NCBI GenBank assembly: GCA_035578005.1
Contig: DATJYK010000046.1
Location: 25,713-89,712 of the forward strand
DNA: 64,000 nucleotides
Direction of reading: 5' to 3'
Source of the DNA: Gp13-AA77 sp035578005
GTDB lineage: Bacteria > Acidobacteriota > Terriglobia > UBA7540
The notes under the pieces are model-generated. The model was not told the origin of the DNA. It was given only the letters and a program-made list of their open reading frames with translations, and made no database searches. Positions 27,901-36,145 of this stretch are shown here, piece by piece (within the stretch, counting starts at the first letter, position 1; the number at the start of each line of letters is the position of its first letter). The position numbers and the translations under genes were made by a program.

Positions 27901-28911
27901 CGCGCATTCGTTCGGAAAGGTGGCCTGTTGATCGCGGACGCGGAAACCGGGTTGATGGACGGGCACGCGCGCTGGCAAGAAAGAGGACGCATCGATGACG
28001 TATTGGGCGTCGAGCACAGAGATATGCGCTCCGCGAAAACCGGACTCGCCCCTATCCAGATCAAAAAAGGGATCGAAGGCAATCCCACAGAGATTGAGGT
28101 GGTTCCGGCTGACCCCACGCTGCGGCCGCTCAATGCCAGCCAGACAAGCGTCAGCAAGGGTGCAGGGAAACTGATGATTGAGAATCGATACGGAGCTGGA
28201 CGCGCAGTGACACTGAATTTCTGGATGACCGATTATGAGAAACTGCGCCAGGCCGACGCTACGGCAGGGCGGTTAGCCCTCATTCAGAAGTACCTCGTTT
28301 CAAGGGATGCTCGCCCGCTGGCGGATATTCTCACGCCTTCGGGCCGCCGGCTGGAATGCTCCGAGGTCGTTGCCTACGATACCGGCGGTGGCGAGTACCT
28401 GGCGATTCTTCCCGAGCCGAAGTGTCGCGACGCGGGCGCCATCACGCTTCGGTTGCCGGCGCCCAGGTTTGTTTACAACCTTCGCGCGCATCGCTTTCTC
28501 GGCCGCACCTCGCACCTCAGCGGGAATCTCGTGCCCGGTGAGCCTTTGGTCTACGCGCTCAGGGATGCTCCTGCCGCGCGCCCCGCCATCCTCCCAGCCC
28601 TGGGTGGGAAGGGGATTCGGAAGGTAGCCCAGGGAAACACAGTGAAGTTCGCCATCCGGCTTAAGCCTCCGGGCGGCGAGCGCACGCCTTCGAGCGCCGT
28701 GCATGTTGAGGTTCGCGACCCACGGGGAAAGATTGTGGACTATTACGGCACCGACTTGCCGCTGGGAAACGACACGATCGAATTCTCCATTCCGCTCGCC
28801 CTCAACGACCCGTCCGGGACTTGGCATGTGACCGCCAGAGAACCCTTTGCCCACGAGGCTTCGACCGCCGAATTTGTGGTTACCCCTTCTCCCGAACGAA
28901 GGCAGCCCTAA
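24901..28911 (+). CDS. Very large GH42-like protein with amidotransferase-like domains
   Basis: Protein of up to 1336 aa, probably exported. Domains seen: a ThuA/glutamine-amidotransferase-like fold (about 90-260, YDVIVLPSIHG...GAGLVLIHPTTG), beta-sandwich segments (about 390-570), a GH42-type barrel (about 580-880: LADESSLTAYG, then FREWLKSEYASLDALNREWG which is typical of GH42), and a second amidotransferase/trimerisation-like fold (about 960-1040, YRVLILPDSIALSD...KGGLLIADAETG), then beta domains. A beta-galactosidase-like activity is inferred. The start is uncertain: ATG 24901, GTG 24985 and GTG 25039 are all possible and none has a good ribosome binding site; the last gives the best signal peptide. 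Confidence 0.75.
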   Translation: MDALQCLRLSEWWYSVSSIAIPQPGAGLVSCRPLGFRWQFTDGPRTVLCICFTLFPVPRLWPAQRPEAAAPRVDAPFTTQVESPHVPWGKPYPGPPIHAFVVPSVSEGRTLVELAERMNLTFDTVTIDDAWDVNTWTVGTDENYEARNYKLLYRYLAEDLTSSKAYDVIVLPSIHGWNRLPAEAKAAIRQRVQQGAGLVLIHPTTGLLAPDDPKVQGPLNDFIDSYDVPTGDELWEISPLVGALSDRLDARGFREIRSDAVAGGPWKAAVGHYITDNVPFEAFPADYVKHYKYRLGKDSTALARGADGEPIVAVKTYGRGRVVALGYLNAGLSPDIDWKILGQQDDHWWEYFYSMLCRSIIWAARREPPLTLGSMAAEAPDATPGREAGRLSVQVSNSSGLPSAEIAVTVVNEWGQTANRFTLPVTLRRGANTFSLPLPWDSYDGRHFVDVILSAAGSHYDWGSASYSISGSGKIVSVSPDRQWYAQGDTAQVSVATTAGEHDKLLVELLDNRGRLMGSSTAGAGGGETVSVDVGRYTTNIGWVRASLIDLSGRTLDRKQVRVNFASVDRHFGAYEVILPWYGPPTYQPWTPTLDEQFRKAGVTVVSTPERNFRLIQEVHAPGFGVYWHYREPYLQQKDKFLETRDKKYLVREPDLSSDTWLGQLPEVIRDHMKAEEQFRPLATYLADESSLTAYGDPLDFSWSPATLMKFREWLKSEYASLDALNREWGSQFQYWENVTPLTTSEAQAKGDYAGWMDHRTFMEQVFANALRVAASAVKQEDRGSRPSISGTQAPGASNAVNWYLLDSIVDYLQPYSEDDQDELHRSMRPGLILTGFTGYGSHGAELRYELWHRMLHGQTGASVFWQYTMLNADLTLTEQGRDLQAVTHELRDDGLALLLRGARRENCGIAVHYSLPSVRGQWITDGHIQAHEVSNGDRTSQHLKRFHENRHAWLQALEDAQYQYDFLTTEQIEAGQLPKYRVLILPDSIALSDAEVGEIRAFVRKGGLLIADAETGLMDGHARWQERGRIDDVLGVEHRDMRSAKTGLAPIQIKKGIEGNPTEIEVVPADPTLRPLNASQTSVSKGAGKLMIENRYGAGRAVTLNFWMTDYEKLRQADATAGRLALIQKYLVSRDARPLADILTPSGRRLECSEVVAYDTGGGEYLAILPEPKCRDAGAITLRLPAPRFVYNLRAHRFLGRTSHLSGNLVPGEPLVYALRDAPAARPAILPALGGKGIRKVAQGNTVKFAIRLKPPGGERTPSSAVHVEVRDPRGKIVDYYGTDLPLGNDTIEFSIPLALNDPSGTWHVTAREPFAHEASTAEFVVTPSPERRQP

Positions 28912-28921
28912 CACTTTAGAG

Positions 28922-29028
28922 GGTGTGAAAAAATCCCTGGGAGCGCGGGGTCTCGCCCGCCACCCGGCCGTGAAAACGGCTTGAAAGAGCGGGCGAGACG
29001 CCCGCGCTCCCAGGAATTGTTTCACACC
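28922..29028. mobile_element. Palindromic MITE-like element D
   Basis: Imperfect inverted repeat starting GGTGTGAAAAAATCCCTGGG and ending in the complement of GGTGTGAAACAATTCCTGGG. The inner arms (CCTGGGAGCGCGGGCGTC type) are nearly the same as in element E, although the outer ends differ. A further hairpin GCCGTGAAAACGGC is in the centre. It begins 10 bp after the stop of the GH42-like gene, and its right end abuts a truncated gene remnant. No target duplication is seen, consistent with a later rearrangement at its right border. Confidence 0.75.
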
Positions 29029-29035
29029 TTCTTTG

Positions 29036-29205
29036 TCTGGGAACTATCAGGACGAAGCGGGGAACCACTTCGATCCCCGCATCCACGGGACGCGGATCAA
29101 ACACACCATGAGCCCGGTCAGCTTGAAGATGTACGACAGGTTCGGCCTCATCCTGAGGATCGAGACCGTCAATGACGTCTTCTTTTTCCCGCACTACCGC
29201 TATGG
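29036..29205 (+). pseudogene. Internal fragment of a conserved protein family
   Basis: About 55 codons starting directly at the right border of element D read GNYQDEAGNHFDPRIHGTRI and then KMYDRFGLILRIETVNDV, ending at HYR. I recall a widespread family of roughly 400-aa proteins carrying KMYDKFG-x-x-LRIETT-x-NDVSFF, usually annotated as hypothetical. Both ends of such a gene are missing here. The 3' edge overlaps the last codons of the minus-strand glucan synthase gene, so this looks like a rearrangement scar. The family name is from memory and unchecked. Confidence 0.55.
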
Positions 29206-32200
29206 CGCGGCGGTCGCTTGAATCCGCCGATTTGTTGCGGCGTCTATCCGATCGATGTGTGCCACAGTCGGGACACGCTCGAAAAGCAGCCGTTCAGTGG
29301 CGAGGACCAGCGGCTCTTCGTGGAAAAGGCGTTGAAATAGCCCTTTGGATAGAACGTTGGCGAGTGAGAGTAGGCTCATTCCCTGGTGGTGCGCCATCCA
29401 GCAACGAATGAGTTCAACCGGCGCGCGCTTGGCTTTCTGGCCGAAGTCAGCCGATTCATAGAAGCCGTACTCACCGACCCATCCCATGGCATTCATCTTT
29501 CGAAGATTGTTGATGGCGCCGTCCCGGTCGACGCAAAGTGCGAGAAAGGTCGCGTAGGGAGCAATCACAAGGCGATCCTGCACATCCGGATTAAGCGCGA
29601 GGCCAGGAACTCCAAAGGCCCTGTAGCCGTATTGGGCCCCGGCGCTTCGTTCGCTAAACGACGCCTCCGAAATTCCCCAAGGCGTGGCATGGCGGTGCAC
29701 GGCCGACTGTTGGCAGGCCACCGCTGCACGCGCAGTCTCATCAAGAGTGGTTCCGGGCGCGGTCTTCATCCAGAGCATGGGTAGGAGATACTCGAACATG
29801 GTGCCGGTCCAGGAAACTAAAGCGCGCCTTCCCCCGCAACGGGTGTAGGACCTGCCTAGTCGAAACCAACTGTCCTGAGGAATGTCACCCTTGGCGATGG
29901 CGACAAAAGTGGCGCTGCGTGCCTCCGAAGCAAGCAGATCGTAGCACCAGTCCTCCAAACGCTGACGATCAACGTCGTACCCGATCGAAAGCGCCTTTCG
30001 TCGCGGGTGCATCAGGAATCGGAAATCCATCTCGTCAACGAGTGAGTCCCCTTCGCTGGCCAGGGTGGTGAGGCGATCCCGGAGACGCTCTGCCTGAGTG
30101 ATACAAGCCGGCAGAAGCGAGCCGAGGGCCATTGCCGCAGACTGGACCTCTGGGTCGGAGGCTTCGTCCCTCACCAACTCTTCGAGTTTCGTCTGGAAGC
30201 TAGCAATCGCCTCCGGAAGCGCCTTCAGACTCACAGGCTTGATAGACCGCGGATCAAGCCCAGGTTCAAGCCAACCGAGCAGCGAGGCATATTCGGGCAG
30301 GTACCAGGGAGCCATCGTCTCAACCATCTCCCGAAGATCCCCGAGTCTCGACCGGCATTCAGAGAGCCACCATCGCGCGACTTGAAGTCCCTCTGCAGGC
30401 CCCGCGCTCAGCGCGTCCTCAAGTTCCGGCGTCAAGCGCTCCAGCCGGGGCAGCGCCTTCACCCAGGCGAGAGTGTCTTCGCCGAGAAAGGCCACGCGTG
30501 AGCGAAGACTCTCGAATTGGCTTTTCCGCTCGGCATCCAAGCCGGCTGAGGATGCGATTTCGGCAGCCACCTCGTAATGATCCCGGATGCCACGAAGGGC
30601 GGCTTTGCTGACCTGGGGCTGGTCGAGCGCAGCGAGGCACCCTTGTTTCAAAGCCCAGAGGCAGCAAGCCAGATTTCCGCTATCAACACTCGACACGAAG
30701 CGCGGTTCAAGTGCCGCAAGGCTCCGGGTGTCATACCAGTTCAGGAAGTGGCCCCGATACCGTGGCAGGCGCTTGGCTGCGGCAACGGTGCTCTCCGCCA
30801 TGTCAAGAAACTGGGGCAGCGTGACAAAGCCGAGATCATAGGCCGCATACTGGGCGTTCAGCAGCAGACCCAGGTTTGAGGGGGAAAGGCGATGGTCCAC
30901 CGCGCCATCTTCCCGCACATTGTCCGGGATCAATCCGTGATCTCGTCTGCTGCAGAACACCCGGAAATAGCGCCACGTACGCAGGGCGAGCCCGCGCAGG
31001 AACAATTCCTCCTCCCGGGTTAAGGCGGGGGGGCCGGCGCGGAAGGGCCGGTCAAGCCATCGTGAAAAGGGTCTGGCGAAAAACCACAGCGCCAGAATGG
31101 GCGCTGCGGAAGGCAGGGCGTGCGGCCGATAAACTGCCAGTGCCGCGGCAATCAGAATCGCCAAGTACGGCGTCCATTTAAGGTACACATCAACGGGAGT
31201 CCTTTTGGCGCTTTCGATTTCCGACTCGGCGGCCGTCTCCCATTCCAGAAGCCTCCTGTGGCTGACGGTGAGACGGAACAGTGTGCGGAATACCGCGTCG
31301 AGGGTGAGCAGGGCCTGGTGGGCGAGAAGGGCGAAAACGAGCAGAACACTGATCTGCTCGCTGATGAAAGTTTCCGCCGCCTGCTTGAGGACCCCCACCG
31401 AATCGTCACCCTGCCACAGCCTGGGCATCGTCAGCAGAAGTTCAACGTAGCTCGGAATTACCAGAAGCGCCACAATCGCGGTCGTCCAGTACACCGGCGA
31501 ACCGGGCAAGAAGAACCAGGCAGCCATCAACAAGACGAAGGTGGCGGCTTCGATAACGCTACGGCGCAGGTTGTCGAAGATCTTCCAACGCGAAATCAGG
31601 TTCAGCGGGTTCTTCACCCGGGCGCCATCGTGATGCGGCACGCGCGGAAACAACCAGCGCATAATCTGCCAGTCCCCGCGCACCCAACGGTGCTTTCGCC
31701 GGCTGTGGGCACTGAAGTGCGAGGGGTAATCATCGATGACTTCAACATCCGTTACCAAGCCTGCGCGCGCGTAGGCGCCTTCGATCAGATCATGACTGAG
31801 AATCGCATTGTTGGGGAACCTTTCACCCAAAACCCGCTGAAACACGTCAACTTCGTAAATGCCCTTGCCCGTGAAGATTCCTTCGCCGAAGAGGTCCTGA
31901 TATACGTCGGAGACCGCCCGCGTGTACGGGTCAAGACCGGTTTGCCCGGAATAGATATTTGCCAGCCGCGAGCGATTGGCGGAGCGCACGCTAATGCCCA
32001 CCCTAGGTTGCAGGACGCCGTACCCCTCCACCACAGTATTGGTCGCAGGATTGATCACGGCGCGGTTCAGCGGATGTGCCATGGCGCCAATCAGCCGGTG
32101 CGCAGTGCCTCTTGGTAGTTGGGTGTCGGAGTCAAGGGTGATCACGAAGCGGACATTCGGCAAGATCGAAAGATCGCCGATTTTCACGGGAAAGCTGTCG

Positions 32201-33810
32201 TATTTGCCACGCAGAAGATTATTCAAGTCCAGGAGCTTGCCCCGCTTGCGTTCCCATCCCATCCAGGCGCCTTCGGATTCGTTGAACACCGGATGACGGT
32301 GGAAGAGCAAAAACCCGCCCTTGCCTTGGTGGCGGTAGCGCTCATTAAGCTCACGAACCAGCCGGGAGCAGAGCTCCAGCAAGTGCGCCTTCTCGCTTCG
32401 GGGCTGCTCGGAGTCCGGCTCATCGGTGAGCAGAACGAAGTGCAGGTGGGCGTCGCGATTGCCGAGATAACGGATTTCAAGGTCGCGGACCAGTTGCCGC
32501 ACCTGGTCTTCGCTAATCAACAGAGTTGGGATTGCAACAAGCGTCGTACAGTCCGCGGGAATGCCTTCGGAGAAATCGAGCTTGGGAATAAGCCGCACCG
32601 GCACCAGGAAGGCGGTCAGTCGATTGATCACGCCGATGGCCGCCTCGCTCGCCGGCAATAGAAGAAGCAGCAGAGCGGCAACGAGCGGCACTCCTACCCG
32701 GAGACCGCTGAGGGCGAAGGCCATGATGCCAAAAGCTACAAGTTCGATTCCGACCAGGAAAAAAGCCTCGGGCGTCTCCAGGATGGTGTCGCTTACCTGC
32801 TTCAGAGCCGGTGCGCGGTACTTGACGAGAGATTCGAGAGTTTTTCGGCCCTCATCCACTAGATAGTAGCCCACGTGGCTGCGGCGCTGCGCCCCCCGGA
32901 ATCCTGGCCTGGACTTGCCGTGGGCTGCGACGGCAAGTGACACAGCCAGTTGGGCGACTTCGGTTTCTTCGGCTCGCGAGTGGGCCGCCAGTTCCTGCAC
33001 GGCATCGCAGTAATATTCGCGGCTGTAAACCTCCATGGTGGCGTACGCGTCGGCGGGATCCTTGCTTAGAATCCAGTGCGTCCTGCTCAGCCGTTCGAAG
33101 AAGTCCTTGCCCTCACTCCGATTGATGTCAATTAAGCTGAGCATCAGCACCTTCAGGCTGGCGTCGGAGATTTCGGGCTGCGTGTGGCTTCGGAGGGCGG
33201 CGGTCAGCGAGCGCGCCCCTTCTGCGATCTGTTCCAATAAAACCATCTCCACCATGGAATTCAGGGCCCAGATCTCACCGATCTCAAACGGACTCGCTTC
33301 CTGGGCAGCATCCATGTAAATGAAGAAGTCCGTTTCCGAAAACTCGAAGGAGACGACCTGAAGGAAATCGGCCGCCGCCAGGTAAGGCAGAGGCAGACTC
33401 GTCTCCCCTTGCACCCGAGACCTTACGCTTCGTGGCGGGTATTTTGTGCGCAAAGTGTTATGCGCATGGCGAGCAGCCCCGCGAACCAGACTCATGTGAT
33501 CCGTCAACCATCGAACCGAATTCGGCAGAGGAATGGGTCGTTCCAGAGCACGCACAATTTCCCGAAGTGCTTCTTCAATATCGGCCGTTGCCTGGCGCAG
33601 CCTGCGGGCCAGGGACTTCGCCGGTCGTCTCCGCGTGCCCTTGGGGCTCAGCTTCCAGCCTCTCGCTCGCTTCTGCGCTTCCTCGCGCAGCCAGGCCGCG
33701 CGCGCGTGTGATGGGCTAAACGAGTCTCTTGCCTTTTCGTCGGGCAGAAAGGGCGGCACCGCCGCAGGCGCTTGGATAGCCGAATGTATATCGAAGGTGG
33801 GCTGGTCCAT
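29200..33810 (-). CDS. Cyclic beta-1,2-glucan synthase-like protein, lacking the GH94 part
   Basis: A 1536-aa inner-membrane glycosyltransferase of the NdvB type (GT84). The N-terminal 340 aa are helical; TM helices lie at about 350-410, 745-790 and 860-920. The GT domain (about 430-720) has FVITLDSDTQLPRG (near 555, DxD) and RKHRWVRGDWQ (near 708). A glycoamylase domain (PF10091-like, about 1260-1517: LVDEMDFRFLMHP, SWTGTMFEYLLP, MAHHQGMSLL) follows. Known NdvB proteins are about 2800 aa with a C-terminal GH94 phosphorylase region; here the frame stops just after PF10091, at a junction with a foreign gene remnant. The ABC exporter gene lies 91 bp upstream, as an NdvA partner would. Confidence 0.88.
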   Translation of the reverse strand: MDQPTFDIHSAIQAPAAVPPFLPDEKARDSFSPSHARAAWLREEAQKRARGWKLSPKGTRRRPAKSLARRLRQATADIEEALREIVRALERPIPLPNSVRWLTDHMSLVRGAARHAHNTLRTKYPPRSVRSRVQGETSLPLPYLAAADFLQVVSFEFSETDFFIYMDAAQEASPFEIGEIWALNSMVEMVLLEQIAEGARSLTAALRSHTQPEISDASLKVLMLSLIDINRSEGKDFFERLSRTHWILSKDPADAYATMEVYSREYYCDAVQELAAHSRAEETEVAQLAVSLAVAAHGKSRPGFRGAQRRSHVGYYLVDEGRKTLESLVKYRAPALKQVSDTILETPEAFFLVGIELVAFGIMAFALSGLRVGVPLVAALLLLLLPASEAAIGVINRLTAFLVPVRLIPKLDFSEGIPADCTTLVAIPTLLISEDQVRQLVRDLEIRYLGNRDAHLHFVLLTDEPDSEQPRSEKAHLLELCSRLVRELNERYRHQGKGGFLLFHRHPVFNESEGAWMGWERKRGKLLDLNNLLRGKYDSFPVKIGDLSILPNVRFVITLDSDTQLPRGTAHRLIGAMAHPLNRAVINPATNTVVEGYGVLQPRVGISVRSANRSRLANIYSGQTGLDPYTRAVSDVYQDLFGEGIFTGKGIYEVDVFQRVLGERFPNNAILSHDLIEGAYARAGLVTDVEVIDDYPSHFSAHSRRKHRWVRGDWQIMRWLFPRVPHHDGARVKNPLNLISRWKIFDNLRRSVIEAATFVLLMAAWFFLPGSPVYWTTAIVALLVIPSYVELLLTMPRLWQGDDSVGVLKQAAETFISEQISVLLVFALLAHQALLTLDAVFRTLFRLTVSHRRLLEWETAAESEIESAKRTPVDVYLKWTPYLAILIAAALAVYRPHALPSAAPILALWFFARPFSRWLDRPFRAGPPALTREEELFLRGLALRTWRYFRVFCSRRDHGLIPDNVREDGAVDHRLSPSNLGLLLNAQYAAYDLGFVTLPQFLDMAESTVAAAKRLPRYRGHFLNWYDTRSLAALEPRFVSSVDSGNLACCLWALKQGCLAALDQPQVSKAALRGIRDHYEVAAEIASSAGLDAERKSQFESLRSRVAFLGEDTLAWVKALPRLERLTPELEDALSAGPAEGLQVARWWLSECRSRLGDLREMVETMAPWYLPEYASLLGWLEPGLDPRSIKPVSLKALPEAIASFQTKLEELVRDEASDPEVQSAAMALGSLLPACITQAERLRDRLTTLASEGDSLVDEMDFRFLMHPRRKALSIGYDVDRQRLEDWCYDLLASEARSATFVAIAKGDIPQDSWFRLGRSYTRCGGRRALVSWTGTMFEYLLPMLWMKTAPGTTLDETARAAVACQQSAVHRHATPWGISEASFSERSAGAQYGYRAFGVPGLALNPDVQDRLVIAPYATFLALCVDRDGAINNLRKMNAMGWVGEYGFYESADFGQKAKRAPVELIRCWMAHHQGMSLLSLANVLSKGLFQRLFHEEPLVLATERLLFERVPTVAHIDRIDAATNRRIQATAAP

Positions 33811-33901
33811 CGTATGGATTCAGGTGGCCTTGGTTTTCATCTTGAATGAGTCCCGTTTAGCCCTTCGTTGAGGCCTTGTCACCACTCTCGTTTGACGTCC
33901 T

Positions 33902-35740
33902 TCAACGGTAGCTTGATGCCTGCAATTCGAACATCTCGGAGTACCGTCCCCCCATCGCAACGAGATCATCATGGGGGCCGTCTTCCGTAATCCGGCCCTT
34001 TTCGAGTACCACAATCCGGTCCGCCATCTTGACGGTCGAAAACCGGTGTGAGATCAGCAGCGCCATCTTTCCGGCCGTCAACTCGGCAAATCGCTCGAAC
34101 ACCTCATGCTCGGAACGCGCGTCCAGCGCGGCGGTGGGCTCGTCAAGGATCAGAACCTGAGCATGCCGAAGGTAGGCGCGCGCCAACGCTACCTTCTGCC
34201 ACTCGCCGCCCGAAAGGTCGGTGCCACCCTCGAAGCGGCGTCCCAGCATCTGGTCGTAGCCATAGGGAAGCTTTCGGATAATGCTATCTGCCAGGCTCTT
34301 GCGCGCCGCCCTCCGGATGCTCTCCGAGTCGCTTCCCTGCGCAATATCCCCCATGGCGATGTTCTCGCGCGCGCTCAGATCGTAACGCATGAAATCCTGG
34401 AAGATGACGGCCATCTGCGCGCACAGGTCATCCAGGTTGTACTCCCGGAGGTCGATGCCATCTAGCAGAATGGCGCCCGAGGTGGGATCGTAGAGCCGGG
34501 TCATGAGCTTCACGAGAGTCGTTTTGCCCTCGCCGTTTTCACCAATCAGCGCGACCCGCTCCCCGGGTTCCAGCCGGAAGTCGAGGCCGTCCAGCACCAG
34601 TTTGGAGGTTCCCGGATAAGCGAACTTAACGTTGCAAAACTCGAAGCCCTGCCGGATGGGCCGCGGCGCCGCCAGCGCATGCGGCTTCGACTGCACCGTG
34701 GGCTTCACCGCTAGAAACTCGATGAGGTCGGTGAGAAAGAGGGCCTGATCCGCAATCGCTGCAAAGGTGGAAAAGATCGCTTGAAGGTTGCTGCTGGCGG
34801 TTGCGATGGCTCCGGTGAGGAAGGTAAGGGTGCCCACGCTCATCTTGCCGGAGACGGTTTCGAAAATCACGTACGCGTAGCCGCCATAGTAACCGGCGGT
34901 GCTAACCAGTGAGAGCAGTGCGCCCGCCAGCAGCCGCCGCTTGGCCAAGGCGACGTTTTGGCTGTAAACCCCGTCGGCGAGCTGGGTGAAACGGCCGGTG
35001 AGAAAGGAGCTCAGCCCAAACAGCTTCAGCTCCTTCGCGCTCTCCTTGCTGGAGCCGAGAACGCGCAGGTAATCCATTTCGCGCTTGCTCGGAGTCTGGC
35101 GGAATGCCAGCGCATATCCCAACAAGGCGAAGTGACTCTCGGCGAGGAATGCCGGCACAACCGAAACCAGCAAAAGCAGCAGCAACCAGGGGCAAAACAA
35201 AAGAATACTGGCGGCCAGCGAGGCCGTCGTGATCACGAGCTGCAGCAGCCGCCCGATTTGCTGGATGGTTCCCAGCCTGTCGGTGGCCTGAACCCGCGCT
35301 CTCTCAAGCTTGTCGTGGAACACCGGATCTTCGTAGGAGGAAAGGTCCAGACGGGAAGCATGCGACATGATGCGGATGCTGATGTGGCGGGTAAACTCGT
35401 CTGCCAGCAAGGTGTCGCAGTAGTCGATGGCGCGGCTCAGCAGCGCGCCCAGCGCCGCCAGCCCAAATTCGAGCGCCACCAGCCACCAAAATCCGGGACG
35501 TAGCGGAGAGTGTTTCGAGACGTGGGCTACGACAGCATCGATAATCAAGCGCGTGACGGTGAGGGCAGCCAGCGGGATGAGAGCTAAGACGACACGCAGC
35601 GCGAGACCCGTGCCCACAACCGCCGGACCTGAGTCCCATACCATGCGCAGTACGGGAGGGACGTTCTTCAGCGCGTGCAGGCGCTTGGCCCAGCCATCAT
35701 GAAGGTTCTGGCGGCCCGCATGGACGTTTGGGTTCAGCAA
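33902..35740 (-). CDS. ABC exporter, fused permease and ATPase (NdvA/MsbA-like)
   Basis: Inner-membrane half-transporter of about 612 aa. Six TM helices span about 35-300 (RVVLALIPLAALTVTRLIID, LLLLLLVSVVPAFL and others). The ATPase domain (about 365-600) has Walker A GENGEGKTT, signature LSGGEWQ, Walker B VLILDEPTAALD and H-loop ISHR. Gly becomes Glu in the usual GxxGxGKS/T at GENGEG. Being next to a cyclic-glucan-synthase-like gene suggests that it exports the glucan, as NdvA/ChvA do, but a drug or lipid substrate is also possible. There is no ATG before residue 67; I chose TTG 35740, ten bases after AAGGA. Confidence 0.85.
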   Translation of the reverse strand: MLNPNVHAGRQNLHDGWAKRLHALKNVPPVLRMVWDSGPAVVGTGLALRVVLALIPLAALTVTRLIIDAVVAHVSKHSPLRPGFWWLVALEFGLAALGALLSRAIDYCDTLLADEFTRHISIRIMSHASRLDLSSYEDPVFHDKLERARVQATDRLGTIQQIGRLLQLVITTASLAASILLFCPWLLLLLLVSVVPAFLAESHFALLGYALAFRQTPSKREMDYLRVLGSSKESAKELKLFGLSSFLTGRFTQLADGVYSQNVALAKRRLLAGALLSLVSTAGYYGGYAYVIFETVSGKMSVGTLTFLTGAIATASSNLQAIFSTFAAIADQALFLTDLIEFLAVKPTVQSKPHALAAPRPIRQGFEFCNVKFAYPGTSKLVLDGLDFRLEPGERVALIGENGEGKTTLVKLMTRLYDPTSGAILLDGIDLREYNLDDLCAQMAVIFQDFMRYDLSARENIAMGDIAQGSDSESIRRAARKSLADSIIRKLPYGYDQMLGRRFEGGTDLSGGEWQKVALARAYLRHAQVLILDEPTAALDARSEHEVFERFAELTAGKMALLISHRFSTVKMADRIVVLEKGRITEDGPHDDLVAMGGRYSEMFELQASSYR

Positions 35741-35867
35741 GGCAAACGTTTCCTTTCTATCTGTGGCGTTGCAGGCGAGACGAGGTTTGGACCGGGTTCC
35801 GAAAGACAGGCGGGGAGGTCGCTTTGACAACCCGGCGCGCAAGCCCTACATCTCGCCGACCGGGCGA

Positions 35868-36041
35868 TCAGGCGCGAAAGCGCGTCAGGGCGCCCACGGT
35901 TGCGGTCACAGCAAAGACGATTGCTGCCGCAGGGAAGAAACTGCGCGCAACATCGGCGCAAAAGTCCGCCGCACCGGTGAGGCAAAACAAGGCCACCATC
36001 AGTCCGATAGCGATCAAAGAGGCTGCCTTCAAGACCGTCAT
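35868..36041 (-). CDS. Small membrane protein with two predicted TM helices
   Basis: A 57-aa frame not previously listed. ATG at 36041 is preceded by the ribosome binding site GAAGGGGA seven bases away, and ends with TGA at 35868. The sequence begins MTVLKAASLIAIGLMVALFC and continues with a short acidic/Cys loop (DFCADVARS) and a second hydrophobic helix (AAAIVFAVTATVGAL) before a basic tail TRFRA. A promoter lies about 75 bp upstream (36118-36145), and the ABC exporter start is 127 bp downstream on the same strand, so it may lead the operon. No homologue is known to me. Confidence 0.6.
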   Translation of the reverse strand: MTVLKAASLIAIGLMVALFCLTGAADFCADVARSFFPAAAIVFAVTATVGALTRFRA

Positions 36042-36117
36042 CGAATATCCCCTTCTACGTCGATGTCTGAGAACCCACTTCAGAAACAGTGCACGCCAGA
36101 GTCCAGAAGCAACGACC

Positions 36118-36145
36118 TTTATAAATCTTATAGTTATGCCGTCAA
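36118..36145 (-). promoter_or_regulatory. Promoter of the small-protein/ABC/glucan-synthase operon
   Basis: On the minus strand TTGACG (36140-36145), a 16-base spacer and TATAAA (36118-36123). Transcription would start near 36111, leaving a leader of about 70 bases before the ATG at 36041. Box quality and placement are good for the region. Confidence 0.6.

Noticed and set aside
31120..32118. A 332-aa frame on the plus strand
   Set aside because: It is opposite the GT domain of the glucan synthase, where the minus strand has clear family motifs. It is a codon-bias shadow.
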